This document shows, piece after piece, positions 9,198 through 16,483 of a stretch of 23,698 nt of DNA. This DNA is from JAFGPL01 sp046485045 (GTDB lineage: Bacteria; Bacteroidota; Bacteroidia; Bacteroidales; UBA10428), in assembly GCA_046485045.1 (NCBI GenBank), contig JAWOHT010000223.1, positions 1-23,698 on the forward strand, in the 5' to 3' direction. How positions within the stretch are numbered: the first letter of the stretch is position 1; each line of letters begins with the position of its first letter. A program made the translations under genes and the position numbers. The notes under the pieces were generated by a model that saw only the letters and a program-made list of their open reading frames with translations, was not told where the DNA came from and did no database searches.

Positions 9198-10118
9198 TTA
9201 AATATCATTCAACCCCGTAATGGCCCCAGCCTGTTCCCTGATTGCGCTTTTTGTTCTTTGGTCGGGTTCAGCAAGTGGAGAAAAAACACATGGCTGGCAC
9301 AGGCCATAAAGCGACATTAAGTATTTTAAAGCAGGAATTGAATGGCTTATATTTTTGTCCTTTAAATAAATATCAGATATTCGATCGGCTTTTTCCTGGT
9401 ATTCAAAGGCGTTTGTACTGTCGCCCTGCAATGCAGAATCATAAATATTCTGATAAAGCTTAGGCATAAAATTGCCGCTGCTGGGCACTATTCCGTCTGA
9501 ACCGTTCAGTACCGAATAGGCCGACTGCGTGCTCCAACCGACAAGAAACGAAAAATCAGGCCTTGATTTCCATAATTTCAAAGATAAGTCAAGCCTTTCA
9601 AGGCCCCTTTCAGAGTCTTTCAGTCCTGCTATATTGGAATGGTAACTTAACTGCTCGGCTACATCAATGGGAACAGACTGTTTTACGGTGATGGGATTAT
9701 TATAAATAATTAGCGGCACAGGGACAAGGTCTGCCAGCTGAAGAAAATACTTCAAAATATGTTCAGGTGAAAGGGGGAAATAAAAAGGCAGATGGGCTAC
9801 AACTGCATCAACCCCTCTTTCAGCAAACAATTGAGCCTGCATCACAGATTCCTGCAGACAAGTACCGGATATTCCCGCATAAACGGTCATACCGCTCATC
9901 TTCTGATCCATTACCGCATCAACAAGCTGTAATTTACCGGAAGCCGGAACAGAAACAGATTCACCTGTTGTACCAAGCACAAAAGGGTTGGCTCCGGCTT
10001 CATATAATTTCTGCATGATGGCAGCAACAGCATCGGTATCAATTCTATCGTCCGCGGTAAGCGGGGTAACCATTGGTACTATTACACCATTGAATTTTTT
10101 CTCAGATTTTCTCATCAT
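9198..10118 (-). CDS. Dihydrodipicolinate synthase/N-acetylneuraminate lyase superfamily protein (probable 2-keto acid aldolase or dehydratase)
   Basis: This is a 306-residue TIM-barrel class I (Schiff-base) lyase. Visible catalytic elements are the pyruvate-carboxylate-binding GTTGES (49-54), the tyrosine of YNNP (Tyr139), and the Schiff-base lysine in GLKDS (Lys167). It is probably not lysine-biosynthetic DapA. The segment after Tyr139 is ITVKQ rather than the usual G-R-T, so the arginine that binds aspartate semialdehyde is missing. The usual P-Y-Y-N triad region reads PFYFP. It should therefore cleave, form or dehydrate another 2-keto-3-deoxy acid, probably with pyruvate as one partner. 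The ADH-like gene ends only 4 bp before its start, so the two are co-translated or nearly so. Two tandem ATGs (10116-10118 and 10113-10115) are possible starts. Substrate unknown. Confidence 0.82.
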   Translation of the reverse strand: MMRKSEKKFNGVIVPMVTPLTADDRIDTDAVAAIMQKLYEAGANPFVLGTTGESVSVPASGKLQLVDAVMDQKMSGMTVYAGISGTCLQESVMQAQLFAERGVDAVVAHLPFYFPLSPEHILKYFLQLADLVPVPLIIYNNPITVKQSVPIDVAEQLSYHSNIAGLKDSERGLERLDLSLKLWKSRPDFSFLVGWSTQSAYSVLNGSDGIVPSSGNFMPKLYQNIYDSALQGDSTNAFEYQEKADRISDIYLKDKNISHSIPALKYLMSLYGLCQPCVFSPLAEPDQRTKSAIREQAGAITGLNDI

Positions 10119-10122
10119 TTCA

Positions 10123-11268
10123 TCAAAGTGCTTTAGAATAAATATCCTTAATATCCTGTAGGGTCAACACTTTCACATTGTTTTTTAACAAACGTTGAAC
10201 AGAAAATGCAGATTCGGCCATTGTTTCAACAGCATTTTCAGTAATGCCTATATCTGACAGTCGCAATGGTAAACCGCATCGTTTGATAATTTCTTTAATA
10301 ATATAAATACCATTGAGTGCAACTTCCATATCAGTACCTTTGATTTCCGACCCGGCTGATCTGGCAATATCGGCATATCTTGAGGCGGCAGCCGACAGGT
10401 TGTATTCCATTACATAAGGCAAAAGAAGTGCATTCGACAGACCATGTGCCACCTTAAAGATACTGCCCAGCGGATAGGCCAGTGCATGCACAGCTGCCGT
10501 GTTTACAGGGCCAAGGCACATTCCGCCATACATACTTGCAAGTGCAAGATTTGAACGTGCCTCTTTGTCATTACCATTCTCCACTGCTTTAACAAGATTG
10601 GCGCAGATTAATCTGATACCCTCCAGCGCGAGGTTGTCGGTAACCGGGTGCGCAAAGTGGTTGGCATAAGCCTCGATACAATGTGTAAGGGCATCAATGC
10701 CTGTAAAAGCAGTGGCAGATGGCGGCAGGCTCACTGTCAACAGAGGATCAATATATACAATGTCGGGAACCAGAAATGGGCTGATTATGGCTTTTTTAAG
10801 GTTTTCTCTTTTGTCGAGCAGAATAGAATTCGGAGATACTTCGCTTCCTGTACCCGCAGTGGTAGGGATACAGGCGAGAAAGGTCTTTCTGCCGGTAATC
10901 AGGCCAATTCCCACAACACGCTCCACCTGCATTGGCGAATAGAGCATGGCTGCAAGAAGTTTGGCCACATCCAGAACACTCCCCCCTCCAATGCCGGCTA
11001 TACTGTCGGCCTTAAATTCCTGTACAATATTCAATATTTCATTAAAATCATCAAACGAAGGCTCTTCTTTAAGGTATGCATATGTTTTAACTTCAATGCC
11101 ATTCTGCGAGAATGCTGATAATACAGGCTGCAATTTGTCAATTACCGGGGGTATAAGCAGGATAAACAAACGGCTGAAACCTGCAGATAAAAAATCGGCA
11201 GTAAACTGATCCAGGCTGTTCTCTCCGATAACTAACCTGCGCGGATTATTGAAAATTATCTTCTCCAT
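10123..11268 (-). CDS. Iron-containing (group III) alcohol dehydrogenase
   Basis: This is a 381-residue NAD(P)-dependent dehydrogenase of the FucO/lactaldehyde-reductase/maleylacetate-reductase fold. The nucleotide-binding loop GIGGGSVLD lies at 92-100 and the family signature TTAGTGSEV at 136-144. All four metal ligands are present: Asp192 and His196 in GIDALTHC, His261 in VHALAYPLG, and His275 in AHGLSNALL. An intact ligand set implies an active Fe2+ (or Zn2+) enzyme. Within this operon it could reduce an aldehyde released by the neighbouring aldolase-like enzyme, or oxidise a hydroxy acid entering the tetronate route. Both ideas are inference. It follows the LacI-type gene by 21 bp and precedes the aldolase-like gene by 4 bp. 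Confidence 0.9.
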   Translation of the reverse strand: MEKIIFNNPRRLVIGENSLDQFTADFLSAGFSRLFILLIPPVIDKLQPVLSAFSQNGIEVKTYAYLKEEPSFDDFNEILNIVQEFKADSIAGIGGGSVLDVAKLLAAMLYSPMQVERVVGIGLITGRKTFLACIPTTAGTGSEVSPNSILLDKRENLKKAIISPFLVPDIVYIDPLLTVSLPPSATAFTGIDALTHCIEAYANHFAHPVTDNLALEGIRLICANLVKAVENGNDKEARSNLALASMYGGMCLGPVNTAAVHALAYPLGSIFKVAHGLSNALLLPYVMEYNLSAAASRYADIARSAGSEIKGTDMEVALNGIYIIKEIIKRCGLPLRLSDIGITENAVETMAESAFSVQRLLKNNVKVLTLQDIKDIYSKAL

Positions 11269-11289
11269 CTATTAAATTCATTATGATGA

Positions 11290-12309
11290 TCAGCATGAGC
11301 TTCTGATCATCAATTCTGTTTTAAGCGTCATGCTTACAGTAGGCCGGGACGGATCGGTAATTCTCTGAATAAGAAGTTCGGCTGCCCGTTTGCCAATTTC
11401 GTAGGCCGGCTGTCTTACTGCTGTAAGCGGCGGGTTAAGTGAAATAGACCAGTACATATCGTCAAAACCAACAATGGCTACCTCATCGGGTATCTTTAAT
11501 CCCCTTTTATGGATTGTCTCTAAGGCGCCAAGGGTAATGAGGTTATTACCAGTAAAAATCGCGTCAGCCGGGGTTTCAAGATTCAAAAGCTCTTCAGAAA
11601 GCCTAACCCCGCTTTCGTGACGTGAATCACCATATTTTACGAGAGAGGGATCGAAAGCTAACCCGTTATCAACAAGCGCATCTTTATATCCCGACTCACG
11701 TTGTCTGCTTGAAGGCAACTGTGGTAGTCCGGAGATAAAGGCAATTCTTTTATAGCCCTTCTTTGCCAGGTAATCAACAGCCGAATAAGCCCCGTTACGG
11801 TTCTCTACAACCACAAGGTCAACATCCACTCCCAAAAGCCCCCTGTCAACACAAACAATCGGCAGGCCGCTTTTTACAATGTGTATTACCTTCTGGTCGT
11901 TTTCGTGGGTGGGTGCCGCGATAAGCCCGTCTACCGATTCGGATATAAGAATATCAAGGTAAAGCATTTCCTTTTTTTCATCCTGGGAGAAATTACATAC
12001 AATGAGCGCGTATTTGTTTTCATAGGCCACATCTTCAATTCCGCGCAGCACTTCTACATAAAACGGATTCTGGATATCGGGGATAAGCACCCCCAGCAGG
12101 TTGTTTGATGCGTTTCTGTTTCTTAGCCTCTTTGCAACCCTGTTGGGTGTGTATTTTAGTTCTTTTATAACCTGCTGCACCCTTAACCGGGTTTCGGGGT
12201 TGACATTTGGACTATTGTTTATAACCCTTGATACAGTGGCACTTGAAACCCCTGCCTTTTCGGCAACCTCAAAAAGGCTTACTGCCTTGTAATCGTTTCC
12301 ATTAGCCAT
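11290..12309 (-). CDS. LacI/GalR family transcriptional regulator, first gene of the operon
   Basis: The 339-residue protein has an N-terminal helix-turn-helix (SLFEVAEKAGVSSATVSRV, about 11-29), followed by NNSPNVNPETRLRV and the hinge LKYTPNRVAKRLRN. The C-terminal part is a periplasmic-binding-protein-like effector domain (from about 70, GVLIPDIQNPFYVEVLRGIE). The HTH and YxPN hinge are typical of regulators that bind CG-centred palindromes, and an AAACGTTT palindrome stands 50 bp upstream of the start (12359-12366). As the promoter-proximal gene it probably controls both itself with the operon and the divergent GH2 gene, with a pathway sugar acid or its phosphate as inducer. The hinge helix has Lys-Arg after VA, where Ala-Arg is usual, which could alter specificity. 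Start: ATG at 12307-12309. Confidence 0.93.
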   Translation of the reverse strand: MANGNDYKAVSLFEVAEKAGVSSATVSRVINNSPNVNPETRLRVQQVIKELKYTPNRVAKRLRNRNASNNLLGVLIPDIQNPFYVEVLRGIEDVAYENKYALIVCNFSQDEKKEMLYLDILISESVDGLIAAPTHENDQKVIHIVKSGLPIVCVDRGLLGVDVDLVVVENRNGAYSAVDYLAKKGYKRIAFISGLPQLPSSRQRESGYKDALVDNGLAFDPSLVKYGDSRHESGVRLSEELLNLETPADAIFTGNNLITLGALETIHKRGLKIPDEVAIVGFDDMYWSISLNPPLTAVRQPAYEIGKRAAELLIQRITDPSRPTVSMTLKTELMIRSSC

Positions 12310-12354
12310 AACATTGTTTATTAGGTTGTTAGCAGGATGTTGCTGGATTAATTA

Positions 12355-12370
12355 TTGTAAACGTTTTTAT
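12355..12370. promoter_or_regulatory. LacI-type operator candidate
   Basis: The sequence TTGTAAACGTTTTTAT contains the perfect 8-bp CG-centred palindrome AAACGTTT (12359-12366), the classic core of LacI/GalR operators. Flanking symmetry is partial: the T/A pair at 12356/12369 matches but the two positions between do not. It lies just upstream of the GH2 promoter's -33 element and at about the predicted start of the divergent regulator transcript. One protein could thus repress both directions. Confidence 0.6.
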
Positions 12371-12377
12371 TGCAATA
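12368..12377. promoter_or_regulatory. Second perfect palindrome overlapping both divergent promoters
   Basis: TATTGCAATA is a perfect 10-bp inverted repeat. It covers the -33 TTG of the rightward promoter (12370-12372) and part of the -7 element of the leftward promoter (12373-12380). It may be a second regulator site or chance in AT-rich DNA. Confidence 0.35.
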
Positions 12378-12400
12378 TTAATTTTCTTCTCTTAGATTTG
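12370..12400 (+). promoter_or_regulatory. Bacteroidota-type promoter for the GH2 gene
   Basis: TTG (12370-12372), 20 bp, then TAGATTTG (12393-12400) match the TTG/TAnnTTTG pattern exactly. Transcription would begin near 12406, giving a leader of about 70 nt before the ATG at 12477. The LacI-type operator lies immediately upstream. Confidence 0.6.
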
Positions 12401-12403
12401 CAA
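12373..12403 (-). promoter_or_regulatory. Bacteroidota-type promoter for the LacI-led operon
   Basis: On the minus strand TTG (12403-12401), 20 bp, then TAATATTG (12380-12373) fit TTG/TAnnTTTG with one mismatch. The start would fall near 12367, placing the AAACGTTT operator at or just after +1, a position suited to autorepression. It overlaps the rightward promoter almost completely. Confidence 0.45.
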
Positions 12404-12476
12404 ATAGTTTCTGAATTAATTTTTCAATTAAGATTGATTCCGGTTTTTTTTTTGCGAACCATAAAAAATATGTAAG

Positions 12477-15263
12477 ATGAAAACACACTTTTTCAAAACA
12501 TTTCATGTATTTTTTTTGACATTAATATACAGCCTCTTAAGCGCTCAGGAAACACAAAGGCTTTTCCTTTCAGGCACTGGCAGCGACCATACTGTAGCGT
12601 GGGAGTTTTACTGCTCGGCTGGCCGGAACGCAGGTAAATGGACTACCATACAGGTACCATCTAACTGGGAAACACAGGGGTTCGGAAAATACGATTACGG
12701 TCATGCAAAAGACACTGCAAGGGGAAAAGAAAGCGGCTTCTACAGATACCGGTTCCAGGTGCCTGCCGAATGGAGAAATAAAATCATTAAAATAGTCTTT
12801 GAAGGTTCAATGACAGATACAGAAGTTAAAATCAACGGCAAAAAAGCAGGGCCTGTCCACCAGGGGGCCTTCTACCGTTTTGATTACGACATTACGCGTC
12901 TGATTGATATTAATAAATCCAACCTGCTTGAGGTAAAAGTAGACAAACACTCTTCGAATTATTCGGTAAACCGGGCAGAAAGATTTGCAGACTACTGGAT
13001 ATTTGGAGGCATTTTCAGACCGGTGTATCTTGAAGCAGTGCCGCAACAGCATATAAGCCTTACTGCTATTAATGCCGGGCATGAAGGTAACTTTAGTGCC
13101 ATGGCTATTCTTGAAAATATCAACGGGGCCGATGAAATAACAGCGCAGGTTTACACCATGAAAGATGAAAAAACCGGTGATATAATACGTCTAAAACTGG
13201 GTAAGAATACCTCTGTAGTAAATCTTCCCGGCCATTTTGATCATCCCAAACAATGGTCGCCCGAATTTCCAAACCTCTATAAAGTAGAATTCAAACTCCT
13301 TCAAAAAGGAAAAGTAATCCATACCAAAACAGAACGTTTCGGTTTCAGGACTGTGGAACTGCGTGAGCGCGACGGTTTATATTTAAACGGGCAAAAAATA
13401 AAATTCAGGGGTATCTGCAGGCACTCTTTCTGGCCGTCATCGGCGCGTACCTTAAACAAAGACCTGAGCATTGCAGATGTGAACCTGATGAAAGACATGA
13501 ACATGAATGTTGTACGCAACTCACACTATCCTGCCGATGCCCACTTTTACGATGTCTGCGATTCGCTGGGGTTGATGGTGCTTGACGAACTTGGCGGCTG
13601 GCACGATGCCTACGACACCGAAGCTGGCACAAAACTGGTAAAAGAAATGCTGTTCAGCAATATGAACTACCCATCAATCGTAATGTGGGTCAACGGGAAC
13701 GAGGGAGGCCACAACCACAGCCTTCTGCCGCTATACGACAGCCTCGACATTCAGAGACGACCTGTAATTCATGCATGGGAGACTTTCAGGGGAATGGACA
13801 CCCAGCACTATATTAATTATAATTATGGCAACGGCGCCCATTTTCAGGGACATGAGGTGTTTTTTCCTACCGAATTCCTGCACGGTCTTTATGATGGAGG
13901 TCATGGTGCCGGGCTCAGTGATTACTGGGAACTTATGTGGAAGAACCCCCTTTCAGCCGGCGGGTTTCTATGGGTCTATTCTGATGAAGCTGTTGTAAGA
14001 ACCGATAAAGAGGGGGTTCTTGATTCTGACGGAAACCATGCCCCTGATGGTATCCTGGGTCCATATCGTGAAAAAGAAGGCAGTTTTTTCACTGTGAAAG
14101 AGGTATGGTCGCCGGTATATTTCGAGCCGAAAGAGATTACCGCAGCATTTGATGGACGTTTGACCATTGAAAACCGTTTTTTCTTCACCAATTTAAAGGA
14201 ATGCAGTTTTACTTATCAACTATGCAGGATTGCTGACCCCATACATGGTGAAAAAACCACTGACAAACCCATTGCGGTTGAACCACCCGATATCGCTCCC
14301 GGTGAAAAGGACTTATTAAAACTGATATTGCCGGAAAACTGGACATCTGCTGATATTCTATACCTTACCGCAAATGATCCGCATGGCAGGGAAATATATA
14401 CATGGAGCTGGCCGATTCAAAGGCCAGGTGAAGTGGCTCAAAGAATGATTTCTACCGGTGGCTCTAAAAAAATATCTGTAACAGAGCAGGATTCATTGTT
14501 AATTGTTGCCTCAAACAACATCAGGTTTTCATTCAGCAAAAATACCGGGTTGCTTCAGGGAATTGAAAATGAAAAAGGCATCATCCCGTTTCGCAACGGC
14601 CCGGTACTATGCGATGGCTATAATGGATTTAAATCGCTGGAATACAGTTTTATTGAAGAAAACTTAGAAATTCGTTATACATTTGGTAAAAACAGTCACT
14701 TCAATGATCTTGTATGGACTGTGTACCCATCGGGTTGGATAAAACTTGATGTGAAATACTGCCCTGCTGCTTATGAGAGCGCCATGATGGGCATTAGTTT
14801 TTCATTTCCCGAGAATATTGTCACTGGTGTAAGATGGCTGGGTGACGGCCCTTATCGCACCTGGAAAAACCGCATGCAGGGAAATACCCTTGGAGTCTGG
14901 GAGAAAGATTATAACAATACCATCACCGGGGAAAAAGAATTTATTTATCCCGAATTTAAGGGTTACCACTCCCGCTTTTACTACGCTGAAATATTGACCA
15001 GTGAACAGCCTTTCAGGATAGTTTCTGCCACAGAGGACATTTTCCTCAGGCTTTTTACACCCGTTACACCGAAAGGTGCCGCTAACACTGCCCCACCCTT
15101 TCCATCGGGCGATATCTCGCTCATGCACGGCATACCGCCTATTGGAACCAAATCGCAAAAACCTGAAAACATGGGGCCCTCGGGCAAGCTCAACATGTAT
15201 TACGACTACGGCAGAAAGCGCCCAAAAGAACTTACCTGTTATTTTGACTTTACGGCAAGGTAA
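12477..15263 (+). CDS. Secreted glycoside hydrolase family 2 protein
   Basis: This is a 928-residue retaining beta-glycosidase of the GH2 type, probably periplasmic. A signal peptide covers about 1-23 (ending LLSAQ; no lipobox). Domains follow as jelly-roll sugar-binding (about 30-200, VPSNWETQGFG and GFYRYRFQVP), immunoglobulin-like sandwich (about 200-310), TIM barrel (about 311-600, opening with LNGQKIKFRGICRHSFWPSS), then beta domains. The acid/base is Glu409 in VNGNEGG. The likely nucleophile is Glu466 in PTEFLHG, aligning with the SEY motif of LacZ-like enzymes. A C-terminal segment RWLGDGPYRTWKNRMQG (about 790) resembles the small-chain region of beta-galactosidases. Substrate may be a beta-galactoside, beta-glucuronide or relative and is not decidable here. 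It is divergent from the LacI-led operon and followed by the propeller gene. Confidence 0.9.
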   Translation: MKTHFFKTFHVFFLTLIYSLLSAQETQRLFLSGTGSDHTVAWEFYCSAGRNAGKWTTIQVPSNWETQGFGKYDYGHAKDTARGKESGFYRYRFQVPAEWRNKIIKIVFEGSMTDTEVKINGKKAGPVHQGAFYRFDYDITRLIDINKSNLLEVKVDKHSSNYSVNRAERFADYWIFGGIFRPVYLEAVPQQHISLTAINAGHEGNFSAMAILENINGADEITAQVYTMKDEKTGDIIRLKLGKNTSVVNLPGHFDHPKQWSPEFPNLYKVEFKLLQKGKVIHTKTERFGFRTVELRERDGLYLNGQKIKFRGICRHSFWPSSARTLNKDLSIADVNLMKDMNMNVVRNSHYPADAHFYDVCDSLGLMVLDELGGWHDAYDTEAGTKLVKEMLFSNMNYPSIVMWVNGNEGGHNHSLLPLYDSLDIQRRPVIHAWETFRGMDTQHYINYNYGNGAHFQGHEVFFPTEFLHGLYDGGHGAGLSDYWELMWKNPLSAGGFLWVYSDEAVVRTDKEGVLDSDGNHAPDGILGPYREKEGSFFTVKEVWSPVYFEPKEITAAFDGRLTIENRFFFTNLKECSFTYQLCRIADPIHGEKTTDKPIAVEPPDIAPGEKDLLKLILPENWTSADILYLTANDPHGREIYTWSWPIQRPGEVAQRMISTGGSKKISVTEQDSLLIVASNNIRFSFSKNTGLLQGIENEKGIIPFRNGPVLCDGYNGFKSLEYSFIEENLEIRYTFGKNSHFNDLVWTVYPSGWIKLDVKYCPAAYESAMMGISFSFPENIVTGVRWLGDGPYRTWKNRMQGNTLGVWEKDYNNTITGEKEFIYPEFKGYHSRFYYAEILTSEQPFRIVSATEDIFLRLFTPVTPKGAANTAPPFPSGDISLMHGIPPIGTKSQKPENMGPSGKLNMYYDYGRKRPKELTCYFDFTAR

Positions 15264-15273
15264 TATTCAATAC

Positions 15274-15304
15274 TTTGTAGTTATAATGATTTTTTGTATC
15301 TTTT
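15274..15304 (+). promoter_or_regulatory. Possible separate promoter for the calcium-loop propeller gene
   Basis: TTTG (15274-15277), 19 bp, then TATCTTTT (15297-15304) match the Bacteroidota pattern with one mismatch in the final base. The leader would be about 35 nt. It lies in the 80-bp gap after the GH2 gene, so the propeller gene may have both read-through and independent expression. Confidence 0.4.
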
Positions 15305-15343
15305 AAAAGCAATAAACGTAAAGAAAATTTAATACTACAAAAA

Positions 15344-16462
15344 ATGAAACAATACGTATCTCTGCTTTTATTGGTTCTGGTATACTCTTATTGCAATGCG
15401 CAGATACCCGAATTTAAATTATTCAAAATAGGTGAAACCGAAGAAGAACTACTGGGCCAGTCCTCGCTGGTAGATATGGATAAAGACGGCGACCTCGATC
15501 TTGTTGTTGGTTCGAGTGGTGGTTCGGTATGGTGGTTTGAGTATCAGGCAGCCGACAAATGGGTAAGGCATCTCATCGGTGACCATTGCCTTACCGATAA
15601 AGGCGGCATTACCATTGATATTGACGGCGACGGTTGGCTCGACCATGTTGCCGGAGGAACATGGTACCGAAATACCGGTGATCCGAAAAAGCCGTTTGAA
15701 AGATATGAAAACGGCGCCATTTATGCCTACGATATGATTGCCGGCGACATTAACGGAGACGGCATACAAGACATTGTTGCCATGAGCCAGCAGGAAGGCC
15801 TCTTTTGGTATAATTATTCTGCTGCGCCAAAGAAAAAATGGAAAAAGGTGAGAATTGGCGATGGAGTTACCGGCGGTATTGCACCTTATGGAATTGCCGA
15901 TATGGACAATGATGGGGACAACGATATTGTCCGGTCGAATGTTTGGTATGAAAACCTGAACGGAGATGGCAGCAAATGGGTTATTCACCGTACCATAAGC
16001 TATGTTGAGAGCCTTGGAAAGTTTGCGAATTCATCAAGGGTGTTTGTGCTTGATATGGACAAAGATGGCGATACAGATATCATACAGGCCATGTCAAACA
16101 ACGCAAAATGCAAGTTAGCATGGCATTCCAATAAAGACGGTAAGGGAATTAACTGGTTTACCCACCATATAGCTTTTGAAACAACACAGGACCTGCACAG
16201 CCTATGCGTGGCAGATTTTGACAACGACAACGACCTCGATATTTTTTCAGGCGCCGGACCTATGACTTCTGACCTTCGCAAACGCTGCTTTATCTGGGAG
16301 AATGCCGACGGAAAGGGAACCAGTTGGATACAGCACGAGATATTAAGTGGTTATGAAAGTATTGATGCAGTCTGCGGAGATGTTGACGGAGATGGGGATA
16401 TAGATATCTGCATTAAACCGTGGAAAGGAAATGAGGTGTATTATTTGCAAAACATGAAATAA
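15344..16462 (+). CDS. Secreted FG-GAP/VCBS-type protein with seven calcium-loop repeats
   Basis: The 372-residue product has a signal peptide ending CNAQ (about 1-20) and then seven copies of a D-x-D-x-D-G-x-x-D loop. These lie at 44-52, 92-100, 135-143, 186-194, 237-245, 291-299 and 346-354. Six keep the glycine; the sixth has Asn instead (DFDNDNDLD). Spacing of 43-55 residues and seven copies fit a complete seven-bladed beta-propeller with a calcium site in each blade. Aromatic WWFEY/FWYN/VWYENL strands recur after each loop. No extra catalytic domain is present. Integrin-like FG-GAP propellers in polysaccharide loci can be binding proteins, and some seven-bladed propellers are lyases, so a catalytic role remains possible. 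It lies 80 bp after the GH2 gene on the same strand. Confidence 0.85.
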   Translation: MKQYVSLLLLVLVYSYCNAQIPEFKLFKIGETEEELLGQSSLVDMDKDGDLDLVVGSSGGSVWWFEYQAADKWVRHLIGDHCLTDKGGITIDIDGDGWLDHVAGGTWYRNTGDPKKPFERYENGAIYAYDMIAGDINGDGIQDIVAMSQQEGLFWYNYSAAPKKKWKKVRIGDGVTGGIAPYGIADMDNDGDNDIVRSNVWYENLNGDGSKWVIHRTISYVESLGKFANSSRVFVLDMDKDGDTDIIQAMSNNAKCKLAWHSNKDGKGINWFTHHIAFETTQDLHSLCVADFDNDNDLDIFSGAGPMTSDLRKRCFIWENADGKGTSWIQHEILSGYESIDAVCGDVDGDGDIDICIKPWKGNEVYYLQNMK

Positions 16463-16483
16463 GTATCAAATCGATGGCGACTC

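Noticed and set aside
9198..10118. Lysine-biosynthetic dihydrodipicolinate synthase (DapA)
   Set aside because: The arginine expected after YNNP and the PYYN tyrosine region are not conserved, and the context is catabolic.
15449..15988. Long antisense ORF of 179 codons opposite the propeller gene
   Set aside because: It mirrors repeated Asp/Gly codons on the coding strand, has no family motifs or promoter, and is best explained as a shadow of the real gene.
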